A stretch of DNA of 64,000 nucleotides from Phallusia mammillata (GCA_003260075.1 QLIY01000548.1:44785-108784); one strand, 5' to 3'; positions 45,658-59,759 are shown, counted from the stretch's first letter. Program-made: numbers and translations. The notes: generated by a model from the sequence alone, not told the origin.

Positions 45658-47215
45658 CTTTCTATGAAACCAAAAAACTTCTTGACAGGAAACACACAAC
45701 ATTTATTTTGCAGATTACGAAATCTGGTTGAGGAAACATACAGCACGAATGGAAACAAAAAAGTTGCTATTATATCCCATAGCCTTGGTGGTCTCTATGC
45801 CACGTGGTTCCTCAACCACCAATCACAAGCCTGGAAGGTACATTTGCCTTTACTGTATCAGAAGTTTGAACCACCATTGCCCTATTTAGAGGCACTCCTT
45901 TAGATCTTTAGTCGTTCTGAGCAATTCAATTCTAATTACTCTTATAAAAGTGCTCAAAAGTTGGTGAACATTTAACGCAATTATGTTGCATTTAGTTTTA
46001 CTTGGCTAAAAAAAACTATCTCAACAATATTGTTTTACGTGATCAGGACCAATTCGTCGACACATACATTTCCATTGCCACCCCGTGGGCTGGAAGTAGT
46101 GACGTGCTACTTGCTCTTATATCCGGTTACAATTTTGGTATTTCCTTCGTGAAGCCTTTGACCGCCCGAAGACAGCAACGATGCTTCGAAACAAGTAAGT
46201 TTAAACTGTCTTATTGTGTTTTCGCAACTCGCAAACGAAACGCTGGACAAGAAAGAGAAGGGCTATTCCTGAAGCCTCACCCACCTTCCTGTGTACATTT
46301 TTCAAAATTGAAGTTGAATGTCGAACGTAAAATGCTCTCTGGACTTTGTCACACCACGTCAGCTACACAATATTAAATTTAGCAAATGATATATTAGCGT
46401 TAGGTTGCTAAACGAGCCTACACGATCAATGTCTTGTTACCAGCTGCATTGCTCAGACCCGATAGGTTGAAACAGTGTGCAGCGTCTGCAGCTTGATTAA
46501 CTAAAGTTCTGTCAATACCATTCATTTAGTGTGACGTTTCATTCAAAGCATATAGACTTGCTGTTAAGTTTGCTATGTGTAAGTGGGGGACCACCGTCCT
46601 GTAGGGAGGGTCCGACATCATATAACACTTGTCCTTTTTCCTTATAGTTAACGTTACACTATCATTTTCGTTGCCGTGTTTTCAGTAAAGCCCACATTTT
46701 AGAAACCGCCTTGTTTCTTGCAAATTATACATTCCAATCCGCCGACAGATTTTCTGCTTCTTCCTCGTGCCAATTTTCCACCACCTGATAACGTTATTCT
46801 ATCAACGGATGAGCGCGGTTACAACTGCACGGACGAAGACATGAGAGCAGTGTTAACACGTGCTGGTGTTCCCAATGGCGCTGAGTTGTTCCAGTACGTA
46901 CGTGATGCCAATAAAGTCCCTGGGGGCCCAAACGGTCTACCACCACATCCAGGGGTCGATACTTTTTGTGTTTACGGCATTGGGGTTCAGACAGAAGATA
47001 TTCTTAAGTACGAAGGTAGAAATTTTCCTGATCAGCAGCCTCAATTTATCAACAACGATGGAGATGGCACAGTAGCACACCGAAGCTTATCAGCATGCAA
47101 GTTGTGGAATCTTGCACCAGGTGGTGGCATAGTTGAGTTGCCTGGTGTTAGCCACACAGAGGCACTGAAAGGCAAAACTGGAATTGACGAGATTATGAAC
47201 ATTTTGTTTCGATAA
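45277..47215 (+). pseudogene. Chimeric lipase copy: exon 1 of copy B joined to exons 5-7 of copy A
   Basis: Exon 1 starts at 45277 and matches the copy B exon at 51675. The intron then runs to about 45657 and switches without poly-C into copy A sequence (from about 41253), giving exons 5-7 at 45714-45837, 46047-46194 and 46749-47215. Exons 2-4 are absent. Identity to copy A is near complete. As written it cannot encode a full lipase; it is probably a misassembly, less likely a recent duplication. Confidence 0.7.
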
Positions 47216-47391
47216 TTTATTGAAGTTTGGTCGACTTTACAGTATCGGGTTACAGTATCGTTATTGTGTTTTCAATTACGCACATATCGTACATTTCAAT
47301 ATAACTGTTTATAATTCATTTTTTTGCGTTATGGCAAAAATGATTAAGAAGTGTTTTTTGGTATGTGTTCGGTCACAATGTTTAATGTCAN

Positions 47392-50300
47392 ACATATGCT
47401 GTACATATAAAGTTTCAATTCAATACTGCAGAGTGCCAAATGCCTCCGATAGGATCTGAGTATTTTTTTTCAATGGAGTAATTTATATCTTTTCATATTT
47501 TTCTGAATTTTTTTATTGTTTTGTTTTAGGTCTTATAAAACGTGGATATAAGAGAGACATCTCCGTTCGAGGAGCACCTTATGATTTTAGGCTTGCCATG
47601 TCCTCAAATTCTGAATATTTTACAAGGTCATCACTTTCCCTTGGTTGAAACCAAAAAACTTCTTGACAGGAAACACACAACATTTATTTTGCAGATTACG
47701 AAATCTGGTTGAGGAAACATACAGCACGAATGGAAACAAAAAAGTTGCTATTATATCCCATAGCCTTGGTGGTCTCTATGCCACGTGGTTCCTCAACCAC
47801 CAATCACAAGCCTGGAAGGTACATTTGCCTTTACTGTATCAGAAGTTTGAACCACCATTGCCCTATTTAGAGGCACTCCTTTAGATCTTTAGTCGTTCTG
47901 AGCAATTCAATTCTAATTACTCTTATAAAAGTGCTCAAAAGTTGGTGAACATTTAACGCAATTATGTTGCATTTAGTTTTACTTGGCTAAAAAAAACTAT
48001 CTCAACAATATTGTTTTACGTGATCAGGACCAATTCGTCGACACATACATTTCCATTGCCACCCCGTGGGCTGGAAGTAGTGACGTGCTACTTGCTCTTA
48101 TATCCGGTTACAATTTTGGTATTTCCTTCGTGAAGCCTTTGACCGCCCGAAGACAGCAACGATGCTTCGAAACAAGTAAGTTTAAACTGTCTTATTGTGT
48201 TTTCGCAACTCGCAAACGAAACGCTGGACAAGAAAGAGAAGGGCTATTCCTGAAGCCTCACCCACCTTCCTGTGTACATTTTTCAAAATTGAAGTTGAAT
48301 GTCGAACGTAAAATGCTCTCTGGACTTTGTCACACCACGTCAGCTACACAATATTAAATTTAGCAAATGATATATTAGCGTTAGGTTGCTAAACGAGCCT
48401 ACACGATCAATGTCTTGTTACCAGCTGCATTGCTCAGACCCGATAGGTTGAAACAGTGTGCAGCGTCTGCAGCTTGATTAACTAAAGTTCTGTCAATACC
48501 ATTCATTTAGTGTGACGTTTCATTCAAAGCATATAGACTTGCTGTTAAGTTTGCTATGTGTAAGTGGGGGACCACCGTCCTGTAGGGAGGGTCCGACATC
48601 ATATAACACTTGTCCTTTTTCCTTATAGTTAACGTTACACTATCATTTTCGTTGCCGTGTTTTCAGTAAAGCCCACATTTTAGAAACCGCCTTGTTTCTT
48701 GCAAATTATACATTCCAATCCGCCGACAGATTTTCTGCTTCTTCCTCGTGCCAATTTTCCACCACCTGATAACGTTATTCTATCAACGGATGAGCGCGGT
48801 TACAACTGCACGGACGAAGACATGAGAGCAGTGTTAACACGTGCTGGTGTTCCCAATGGCGCTGAGTTGTTCCAGTACGTACGTGATGCCAATAAAGTCC
48901 CTGGGGGGCCGAACGGTCTACCACCACATCCAGGGGTCGATACTTTTTGTGTTTACGGCATTGGGGTTCAGACAGAAGATATTCTTAAGTACGAAGGTAG
49001 AAATTTTCCTGATCAGCAGCCTCAATTTATCAACAACGATGGAGATGGCACAGTAGCACACCGAAGCTTATCAGCATGCAAGTTGTGGAATCTTGCACCA
49101 GGTGGTGGCATAGTTGAGTTGCCTGGTGTTAGCCACACAGAGGCACTGAAAGGCAAAACTGGAATTGACGAGATTATGAACATTTTGTTTCGATAATTTA
49201 TTGAAGTTTGGTCGACTTTACAGTATCGGGTTACAGTATCGTTATTGTGTTTTCAATTACGCACATATCGTACATTTCAATATAACTGTTTATAATTCAT
49301 TTTTTTGCGTTATGGCAAAAATGATTAAGAAGTGTTTTTTGGTATGTGTTCGGTCACAATGTTTAATGTCACAATGTCATGTAATCAGTAGGACACAAAA
49401 CATCATTATAAAAATATGAGGGGGATATTCGAACTTGGTGATTGACTTTAGCGAGAAACCACAGCAAAAAGGTTAAGAGCCACTGCTATATAACATTAAC
49501 CTGCAACAATCAGACGGTACAACTGGGTGTTGACAAAATGATCTATTTCAATTTGTCTCAAGCAGCGAAAATTAATTTCTTTTGATTTGTTAAACTACAT
49601 CAGTGAGGTAAATGTTGGAGCTATGGTGTAAAAAATCACCATCTATAAATAGCAAATTCAACAAACTGTACAAATTTCATTCAACTGAAATATTATTTAA
49701 AATTGACCAATTTCGTGGGGTAAGTTGGGTAAATGTTGGGACTATAAAGTTGAACACAACAATCGGCACCTATAAATGGCATATTCTACAAGCTATCTAA
49801 ATATTTAGCCAATTCTGACACTGCTTGGAAACTCACTCATTTTAAAGGACCAGCGGGGAAAATACTAGAGTTATCAAGACTAACGGAGCAGAATGTACGT
49901 CTACAACTCTACATAACTATATCTACCACCTTTCATTAAAATCGATTGAACATTTTATGGCAAAACGAGCCAGACAAACTTTGGAAAGAAAAAGCAAAAA
50001 CGAAAAAAAGCATAACAAATCAAATAAAATTAAAACGTGTATCCTCCAGGAAAGGGATTCATAATAAGATTAATATAACCTTTAAGACAACCTGCCCAAA
50101 AACGCAACACGAAATCTGTAATGTCAACAGAGAAAACAGGCTAATTGGGCCTAGTAAGCATAGATGTCGTTTCACCAACGCAGACAGGGAAAAAATATCA
50201 ACACACGTACTACTCTCCGAAAGCAATTGGTCACGCGCGTGCAGCTAGTTCAAAAATCAAAATTTAGCTTTTGCAAGGATAGCTGGTGTATTGTGCTGAT

Positions 50301-52051
50301 GTAGGCTACTGGACCAAACCGTGTTTTTCGTTTTTCCTCATTGTTGGTGAGTGGGACTGTGTCTCGTTTAAGCTAGTTGAATAAAAGCATGTTTGTAGAA
50401 TGTAACATAATGTAGGCCTACCAAGTTTTTTTGTGATCATAACTCAGTAAGCAGCTACAGTTCGTCTGTTAAGTAACACATGGCTAAAGTTAATTTCGAG
50501 GTATGCTTTTGGTGTTATTATTGGACCAGAGATAAAATGTGTGCAATTTTGCTGATCAAAACTGTACGTTGTTGCAAAGAAGACAGTAGCTGGGTATTGC
50601 ATAACAATTGTTAAGGCGGAACAAGTTGTCTGTGCTGACATTAGTGCAGTGACGCACGAATAAGGCATGCAAAAAAGGGCGAAAAGGAGGTTACGTTGCA
50701 ACTGTATTTTATGGTTAGGATGGGTTAAACTAGGAATGCACAACCTGTAGCCATATGTGTCATACTTCTGTACGCCTATTGTGTACAAAAAATGCGAAAA
50801 AACAGGTTACACCAACGTCACAATATAAATGACGTCATAAACAAGGCTGGTGGCCATGCAGGCCGTTCAGCTCGATGTATCGAGTTAGGAATTAATCTAG
50901 GTTTTTTAAGCGTCATCCTATTCTACATATAAATAATATAAACCAATTTCTTTGCGTACTTAATTTTAAAACAAAAACAAGCAGGTAATTGGCGGCCGTC
51001 GGTAACATAGGGTTCTGCGGTGTGGCCATCGCGGGAAAAAGTTTGTGCACCCCTGAGTTAAACAAAACAAACACGGGAAAATTTTCACTTTATCACTGTC
51101 GTCGTTTCGGATTTTTATGTTAAATGTTTTAACATCGGCCGGATAAATTATTTAGGGGCTAATATTATAATTCTGCAATAGGTAAACGTTCTCCTCTACG
51201 ACGGCCGTGATATGTATTGTCTCAAAATTACAAACTGTGTGTAAGATATTATAAAATTACGAGTCACCTGATGAAACTCAGTACAAGAGATGGAGACAAC
51301 AGTCGCTTATAATAACTGTTTATTCTGTATAGTATATATATTTCACCTAAGTATAGTTATCATCGGAATCTAAAAAAAGAAACAGCGCTAAAGAATCATA
51401 CACAACTTAAACTGTTAAGCACTAACAAGAGTAGTAAAATCCTGCTGACAGAAGTTTGAATTGAACCTTCTGTTTACGCAGTCAAAACACTCAGAAAATA
51501 CGTCGTTTGTTTCAAATTTGTTTGTTTCTTTTCGTTAGATGATAAATGTTTGGCTTTGACTGAAAGTGAAGCTAACCAAAAGGATGCATGTTGCGTGGGA
51601 TCTCAACAAACCTGCTATTCTGCGAGTAGCCTAATCTCTATGTCTTTATTTTCTTCTGAGACTTTAGGTTGCTTATGCGACTTAAAAAAAACACTTTAAT
51701 TATGTATCAAATTGTTGCAAGCATTATATTTGGCTCTTCATTGCTGTTAGTGCTAGGAGTTGACATTCATCAACGCGTGCTTAAAGCAACTGCGATTCCA
51801 AAAGGGGGTGAGTTTACGTGTTTTGCAATGTTTTGACAAGTTACAATACTTGCCACAGAAAATGACCAAAATATTAACACAGGCAGCGCTGTTATTTTAA
51901 AATCTAGGGGCGAAGAGTTGGGCTTGGTTAAAGTAGATTTTTGGTCAAACACTACTGTAGATTACAAACGTATAAAACTGTGCTAAACGCGGAAATGATT
52001 CTTGATTCCCAAAGGTTTGTTGCGCTAATTGTGAACTCGTGATATTTCTTT
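47392..52051. repeat. 4.6-kb block, second copy, with lipase exons 4-7
   Basis: Repeats 41000-45657. It holds a second set of copy A exons 4-7 at 47530-47626, 47695-47818, 48028-48175 and 48730-49196, and the intergenic DNA up to copy B exon 1. In the likely true locus only one set exists. Confidence 0.8.
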
Positions 52052-53827
52052 TTTTGTTAAGAGTTCAAGCGACCCATTGTGTTTGTGCCTGGAGATGCTG
52101 GAAGTCTAATGGAAGCACGTAATAATAATCCGGGCGGGTATGGTGGCGGTTCTTGGTTCAGAATATGGATGAATTTCTTTGTAAGTATGTAAAAATTACA
52201 TATCTGTGTAAAAAAATCTTCAAATTTACATCTTAAAGTATTCGAATGCGTTGTTAGCCGCACTGACTTACAGCAAATTCCTGAAAGTGCGAAAATTTTT
52301 TTTTTGGAATAACATTTAGATACTTGCACAAATAGGATTGATAAGGATTTTGCAGCAAACTTGCCTTCAACGATTTATTTTTAACTGTTTGGATCGATAT
52401 TATAATCGCAAAGCAATAAAAGTCACGTTTTAGTATGACAAGCAAAAACTTTGAAACAAAATAAAATCGCGGTCTATTTTCGTTTGCAGCTTTTACTTCC
52501 CCACACTATCCGCTACTACGACGAAAATATTATCATGACCTTTGATCCCGCGACCAACACGAGCAGTAACGCACCTGGAGTTGAAATCCGTCTTCCAAAC
52601 TTTGGAACCACTCTTGCTATGGAATACATTGATCCAAGCTGGACGGCATATTTTCTAGGAAATTCTGGCGCGTATGGAAAAGCCTTGGCTGATCGTGAGT
52701 TTTTTCAAGTTTGCGCTGACTAAGATAAAACTTTGATTGATGTCATCTCTTGTTAAGGTTTTACTTCTAAAACATCAATTATCTTTTTGTGTTTAGTCCC
52801 CAACCATAGTTGCAAAAAAATCCCCTAACATTTTAAAGGCAAAAGTTAATTGATTTTAAAAGCCACAGTAGGCATTTCACTTTTCAGCAGCTATATCATT
52901 TCCGTTAATTTTAATTTTCTCGGCTAACATTGGAGGAAAAGACAACCATCAGGTAAAAAAAGGTATTTTGATGGTCAAGCAGTATTTTCAACTGATAAAA
53001 AACAATCTTTTCTCCGTATTGTGATATTTTTTTTCTTGGAAAAGAAGCGATTTTAGTTGGGCTTCGCGCACTTTTAGCTGATGCATATAGTTACTTTTGG
53101 TTTAAAATGTCAGTAGATCAGTTGGGCTCAACCGTGTTGGCACAAACAGTTTATTTTTATGTTTTTTATTTATATTTAAGATTTTTCGTAAATCTTGAAA
53201 TTTCTGAACTTTTGTTTAGGTCTTCTAAAATATGGATATATAAGAGATATCTCTGTTCGAGGAGCGCCTTATGATTTCAGACTTGCAATGTCTTCAAATT
53301 CCAAGTATTTCTCGAAGTAAATACATTTTTGTCTTCAACTTTCTTTAGTAGTTTTACATGTTATCGCAAAAAACACATTAATTTGCAGGTTACAAGATCT
53401 GGTAGAGGAAACATACAGCACGAATAGAAACAAAAAAGTCGCTATTATATCCCATAGCCTTGGTGGTCTCTATGCCACGTGGTTTCTTAACCACCAATCA
53501 CACGCCTGGAAGGTAGAATTGCCGTTGCTCTATAACAGGGGTGGGCGACCTTTGTTACTTTGGGGCCAAAAACAATTGCCGAAATTAGATCGCGGGACGC
53601 ACCTGTGTATAAATCAAGGTGATTTTTCTTTGTTGCTTACCAAATATGCTCAACTACAAGTTACATTCGCAATTGATTCTAGCCACATATTGCAAGGTCG
53701 CAGAAAACAAAGCATCGGACGCATTAATCTGCTCAAAAATATATAATATTTGGACTTGTTTGCCAGGACATTTGAAATCCAAGGGTCTTTGCGGGCCGCA
53801 CAACCTTAAATCAAGCGCCGCATGCGG

Positions 53828-53901
<74 letters not shown>

Positions 53902-54921
53902 AGCACCGTTTTTCTGCCCCAGGGTCTTACCTTAAAGTACAGGGTCTTTATAATGTTATAGTTGCCGTTTTTGTTTACTAACTAAAATAAAATGATCGAA
54001 AATCCGTTTTGCCGTTTTATTTGTCATAGATTTTAACTTGACTTTTTAGGACCAGTACGTTGACACATTCATCTCTATTTCAACTCCATGGGCTGGAAGC
54101 AGCGAAGCGCTACTTGCTCTTATGTCTGGTTTCAGTTTTGGCATTCATTGCCGTGACCCTTTGACTGCCCGAAAACAGCAACGGACTTTGGAAACAAGTA
54201 CGTTTCATGTGTAGCATCGCGTTTTCGTAACTCTCACCCCAAAAACGAACTGCATGACTCCACCTAATGTTTTGTAAAAAATAATCACCTCAACTAACAG
54301 ACTTTCTGCTTCTTCCTCGTGCCAATTTCCCACCACCCGATAACGTTATTCTTTCAACGGATGAGCGGAGTTACAATTGCTCGGACGAAGACATGAGAGC
54401 AGTGTTAACACGTGCTGGTGTTCCCAATGGGGGGGGGGGTACCTCAACTAACAGATTTTCTGCTTCTTCCTCGTGCCAATTTCCCACCACCTGATAACGT
54501 TATTCTTTCAACGGATGAGCGCAGTTACAATTGCACGGACGAAGACATAAGAGCAGTGTTAACACGTGCTGGTGTTCCCAATGGCGCTGAGTTGTTCCAG
54601 TACGTACGTGATGCCAATAAAGTCCCTGGGGGCCCGAACGGTCTACCACCACATCCAGGGGTCGATACTTTTTGTGTTTACGGCATTGGAGTTCAGACCG
54701 AAGACATTCTTAAGTACGAAGGTAGAAATTTTCCTGATCAGCAGCCTCAATTCATCAATGCTGAAGGAGATGGCACAGTAGCTCACCGAAGCTTATCAGC
54801 TTGCAAGTTGTGGAATCTTGCACCAGGTGGTGGCGTAGTTGAGCTGCCTGGTGTTAGCCACACAGAGGCACTGAAGGGCAGAGCTGGAATCGACGAGATT
54901 ATGAAAATTCTGTTTCGATGA
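51675..54921 (+). CDS. LCAT/PLA2G15-family lipase, copy B
   Basis: Seven exons: 51675-51807, 52062-52180, 52490-52694, 53220-53316, 53389-53512, 54050-54197, 54455-54921; 1293 nt, 430 residues, same intron phases as copy A. The N terminus differs (MRLKKNTLIMYQIVASIIFG, then a hydrophobic segment) while the catalytic core is highly similar: FVPGDAGSLMEA, SHSLG, EGDGTV and VSHTEAL. NDGDGTV of copy A is AEGDGTV here, so the Asp kept in both is the one before GTV. It is a tandem paralog of copy A. A partial second start of exon 7 at 54301-54428, before G at 54429-54439, differs from the used exon by several bases and is read as the other allele. Confidence 0.87.
53536..53828. mobile_element. hAT-type element, right end lost at a poly-G gap
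   Basis: Starts caggggtgggcgacc, like the element at 56019 (caggggtgggcaacc), with internal cgggccgca and gcatgcggc. G at 53829-53900 follows at once, and no matching right end is found. It lies in copy B intron 5. Confidence 0.65.
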
Positions 54922-55645
54922 TTATGGGTATGTTTTGAGTGTTCACCACCGCTTGAAGTTGTACAACGAAAAAAAATCGTGTTTACGCATATTTCGTACT
55001 TCACAATGCAAACGTGTACAACTCAGTTTTCGATGTAAACTTATATATAGCCAATGTTTATTTAGTTTGGGGTCAACAAACTTGTCAGGGGGGGGGGTAC
55101 AGTGTACACTGTACAACTCAGTTTTCTTATATATAGCCAATGTTTATTTAGTTTGGGGTCAACAAACTTGTCAGTGCAGTGTACCAATGTACAAATTTGT
55201 TTCTTATGCGCATACCAACGTTTTTATGTGTCTACCTGTTATTTGAACCAAGGTTTAGACATTTGTTACAAGAAAAAGGTCCAGTGTTGCATAGACAAAC
55301 TAGAATTTCATTTCCACTTTAATAGTTTAAGGAATGGCATTTCGAATTTGTTAAATGTTGACGATCTATCATTTAGTTATTTTTGCAGCGACCCAGGTCG
55401 TAAATAATAGTTACCTTTACAGTAAGACGCACAAGCTTTCCACCAAATGAAATTAGGTTAACTTTTCCGTTTATTGCTTGTTTTTGTAAAAACACTAACC
55501 GCAAATAAATTTCAAACAAAACCTTTGGACATAAAAATAAAGAAAACGAACAGTGAAGCAGAATCCAACTATAGTTACATCTTTAAAAACATCTTTAAAA
55601 CCGTAGCTGTATAACTAACAGACAGGCAAAGCATCGCGTTTTTGT
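54922..55645. other. Intergenic region between lipase B and the minus-strand methyltransferase
   Basis: Repeated flanks of about 70 bases surround G at 55088-55097 (copies from about 55015 and 55110). The minus-strand AATAAA at 55475-55470 lies in a context shared with the paralog's signal at 62553 and is the likely polyadenylation signal of the next gene. Confidence 0.55.
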
Positions 55646-57407
55646 TTAGAGTTTACGAAATACCAGCAATCTTCCAGTTAATTGCTCGGTTTTTTCATTG
55701 TCACAAATCCACGAATACTGGGTGAAGGGTTTAGCTTCTAATTGCTCAATTTTCTGCGCTGCAATCAACCGATTTATTTCACTGTCCATCTTATCAAGAA
55801 AGGGTCGATTTTTGACACTTAGTCGTTGAGTAAGGACCACGTGGCCGCCGCCTCTGGTAATTCGGAATGTTTCCTGATGACAAAAACAGTTCTATAGGCA
55901 TTGGTTTAAGTGATGCTGGACATGTTTATAAAAGACAACAATTTTTCCAGTCTCAAATATTTTCCAATGTAATAAGCAAAAACAGAATTCGGCAGTCAAT
56001 ATATTGGCAACTATATCACAGGGGTGGGCAACCTGTGGCCCGCGGGCCACATGCGGCCTATTGATTAAGGTTGTGCGGCCCGCGGAGACACTTGAATTTC
56101 AAATGTACTTGTAAACGAGTCCAATTATTATATTTTTTTGAGATTAGTGCGCCCGGTGCTATTTTTTTGCAGCTTGACAATATGCAGCTAGAATCAAATG
56201 CGAATTTAACTTGTAGTAAGGCATTTTTGATATGCGACGAAGTAAAATCACCTTGTGTTATATAACGGTGCGGCCCGCCCTCTAATCATCGCAATTGTAT
56301 TTGGCCTCACAGTGACAAACGTTGCCCACCCCTGCTATATCATCTTAATTAAGACATCTAAGATAACGTCTATGCAACATTTATTTGCGGGAAGCTTTGT
56401 ATCATCTTAATTTTTGCCTATATTTCAAACAAAAAAACAACAACCAATAAATCGCTTACCAAAAGTTCTATATTTCCTTTTTTGTTTTAGACTAATACAA
56501 AATCAAGCCAATAATAAAACATAACATTTGCAAACGTACTGGTAGACAATTTGCTCGGATCGTATTCGGGCCGAAAACCCCCCCACCTACAACAAGATCA
56601 AACTTTTCATCTTCAATTGGCAGAGGATTGTCTGCTGTCAAACAGTGGTTAATTGCGACACTGTAAAAAAAGTAATGCAATGTTTTGTGGTCTAGATAGT
56701 TTGTAGCAACTAAATTTGCCTGCTTGCAGTATTGCATTTATGTCTTACTTGTAGATTTGTCCATCTTTCATTGCACAATCCAGCATGTTTTGAGAATAAT
56801 CAACCGCTGTCATTTCACCGTTGTAGCCAATATCACGAAGTGCCTTTCCGACTAGACCTGTCCCTAAATGCAATCACGAAAAAAGCTTACTTAAAGTCAT
56901 CTTATAACAGTAACCAGTTTAACGTTTTGCTATTTAAAACACAGACAAAATATCCTAAAATATCAAAACACTTTTACTACTTTAAGAACTGTTATGTGCT
57001 TTGTAATTACCAGCTCCCAGGTCAAGTATTCGGCATTCATTCTTATCAGTAGCGGCAACCAAGCGACCCACTGCGTCACAGATGACTTCAGGGCTGTTGT
57101 AGTGCAATCTTTCACAGTCTTTGTCATAGGTCTTTGCCCAACTTTCGTAGTGATCCTGCATAACTAAAAAAACATGTTCCGCAATTACTATCCTAAATCC
57201 ACTTTAAAAAAGTCATTAAGTCCCATTTAACACTACACAAGTTCAGCACACTACTAAGGGTACCACGCCACGTAATTTACAACGTGCAAATAAAAGCATC
57301 TGCACCCAGACTGACGTACCTTTTGTATCTCCTTCTGGATATTTAACTTGTAGGTTGTAAAAGGCTTCTTTAGCAATTTCGTCGGTAGGTTGCTTCCATT
57401 CTACCAT
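55646..57407 (-). CDS. METTL27: METTL27-like methyltransferase, minus-strand copy
   Basis: Five exons on the minus strand: 57407-57320, 57163-57011, 56863-56749, 56660-56540 and 55873-55646; 705 nt, 234 residues. The SAM-binding motif I is ILDLGAGTGLVGKAL, followed by an acidic beta-2 end (MTAVDYS) and motif HYESWAKTYDKD near the start, the order seen in METTL27 (WBSCR27). The substrate of this family is unknown to me. An upstream in-frame Met at 57452 exists, but the Met at 57407 matches the paralog's start. Intron 4 holds the hAT element at 56019-56334. A complete sister gene layout lies on the other strand at 59760. Confidence 0.82.
56019..56334. mobile_element. hAT-type miniature element with intact target duplication
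   Basis: Ends caggggtgggcaacc and gttgcccacccctg, flanked by ctatatca on both sides. The interior has gtggcccgcgggcc near the left end and gtgcggcccgc near the right. Confidence 0.9.
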
Positions 57408-59759
57408 TTCTGTTTTAGCCTTTAGCAGAGCAAATGCAGATATACTGAACAAAATTAGTCAAGGAGCTATAGATTGTAGTGGTTGACATGCGAAAGCATT
57501 AGATTTAACATTATGAACTTATAAAATTGCCAAAAGCCATAAGTTTATGTCATTTAAACGCATAGCATATGTTTGTGTGTCCTAAATTTCGTGTTTGTGC
57601 GTTGGTGATTAGAAATTTCCTTTGTTACGGAGTCAGGAAGCTTTTGTTTCCAGCCGTGCGCCTGCATAAGTGATTTAGTGTTCCCTGCTGAATTTTGTAC
57701 AACGTGTTTTGCGCTATATGAGGTTTTGCGTTTCGTTTAATAAAATACTCTGCACACTCTACACTCCGCTCTCTACACGCTGGAGTAAACTCTACTCTGC
57801 ACTCCGGAGTGGGCTCTACACACTAGACTGGGAACACACTGGCCTTCAGTCTACAGTCGCAACGGGCCATGATGATGTGCACAAACTAACGGCCGTCGCC
57901 CCCACAAGATAAAGGGGGGGGGGATTCGTTTAATAAAATACTCTGCACACTCTACACTCCGCTCTCTACACATGATGATGTGCACAAACTAACGGCCGTC
58001 GCCCCCACAAGATAAATATTGCTTGTAACTTATCGAAGTGGTAGTTTACTTAAAAGAAAATAGAACTTTGATCCACTGCATTTGACTTTGTTACAAGCAT
58101 AACGATTTGAAAAATGCCTGACAACAACATCATATTTGTAACAATCAGTTGTACATTTACAGCAACATCAAACAATAAGCTGGTAAGTTTCTGACTGATA
58201 TTGTCTATATATGGCCAGGCAAAACACACGCATACAAAACAGTTTAACTAAATGCTATAAGTCATACAGCAGCCATTCAGCACGGTCAATACCGGTAAAG
58301 TTGACTTTGCTCTTTGTTACGCTAGCTCAATTTGAGTTCATGGCAAAAACTACTGATGCACCGAACCCGACTAAAAAGGTTTGGGCCGAAACCGAATATT
58401 CGGCCACGAGGCCGAATAATTTCGGCCGAATCAGGCCGAACCTAAAATCCTGTGGTTATGGANAAACACTTCAGGCGAATACGAGAAAGAAGATTTGCTG
58501 AGTTTATCGCTTCAATATTTCTAACTGAAACCTTAGACCAGCACATGGTATGGGGTTAGCTAGGAAATAGGAAATGTAATAAGACACACCCTTTGTAAAG
58601 AGGAAACTGTATCGTGTTATGTTCCATTCACTGAAACATGCAAGTTTCTGACAAGCATTATTTACAGCAACAAACCATGTCTGTTTACAATTACATCCAT
58701 AGCAAACTGCCAATTCACTTGTCTCAATCGAAAATACACGTAATATAAAAATATGTAACCTCTCATTTTGTATATCTTTTTGTTTTGACAAAACTATTAT
58801 CATCTTTCAATCAAATTAATAAAGTCAAAATGGACAACAATGTTGCGTTTTTGTCCTCGTCGTGTTAGTATGTGGTTAAGAATTGAATGGCGTTAGTCAA
58901 CACTGTTTGAGCTAATTCAAACACAATGTGTGCTGTGTGTGTATTGCCAGGCCCCTGAACACAGAGTATTTCAAACATTTACGACACTGCTCGTATCACA
59001 AGGCCATATGCAGCACGTATTACTCAGTCTGGTAGGTTTTTTTGTGTTTTTACAATGTAATAGTTATAACTGTATGTCAAGCAGCAGACGGAAGCCTTTG
59101 GAAGCCAAAACCGTGTGTTTTGTACCTACAACGGTCAGTAAAAGGTATGAGTTTGTTGTATGTTTCCCATAACAAAACACAGAATACTGTATACGATTTT
59201 AAGCAATGAATTTTGCAGTAAATGTTGTAAGCCAAAACCACACCACGCTACTATAAATAGAGTTTTTTTAAATTATGTATGTTTCTGTGAACCAAACATG
59301 ACAGGAAACTTGTTTCCTCTTCTGTATATGTTATATCATATTACTTACTTTAAACTTGATTTCATTGCGTGTGCTGGGTAAGGGTTAGCCTACACAGTGA
59401 TAAACTTTGCAAATGTTGTAACTTGCTGTATGTCTTGTTTGACTGTTTTACTGCGAACTCAAACAGATCTGTTATAGCCACGGGCAAAGTCAATACAAAG
59501 AACAAATTAGTCAAAAGTTTTTTCTTGTCCTGAATCTACTAGTATTTAACTTCGTGAACTGCTGCTATAGGCATTGGTTGCAATTGATTTTACTGGCTTT
59601 GCGTGTGCGAACACACAAAATTAACTGGATGTGGTTGCTGAAAGCAGCCGCTTCCCGTCATATAAACTAACTTTTCTGTCGCACTGTATTTATCAACAGC
59701 TGGGTAACTATTTTGTACTTGTACATTTGATCTGCTGGTAGCTAGAGAATAAAATAACG
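57408..59759. other. Intergenic region between the divergent methyltransferases
   Basis: G at 57914-57923 lies between a block starting ttcgtttaataaaatactc (57735) and its internally deleted repeat. The single N at 58463 marks a join. A palindromic ttcggccgaa-rich repeat starting near tgatgcaccgaac (about 58354) runs into the N and is probably a cut hAT-like element. No gene seen. Confidence 0.55.

Noticed and set aside
53619-53903. Open frame ending in poly-glycine
   Set aside because: Translation of the poly-G run at 53829-53900 and of hAT element sequence.
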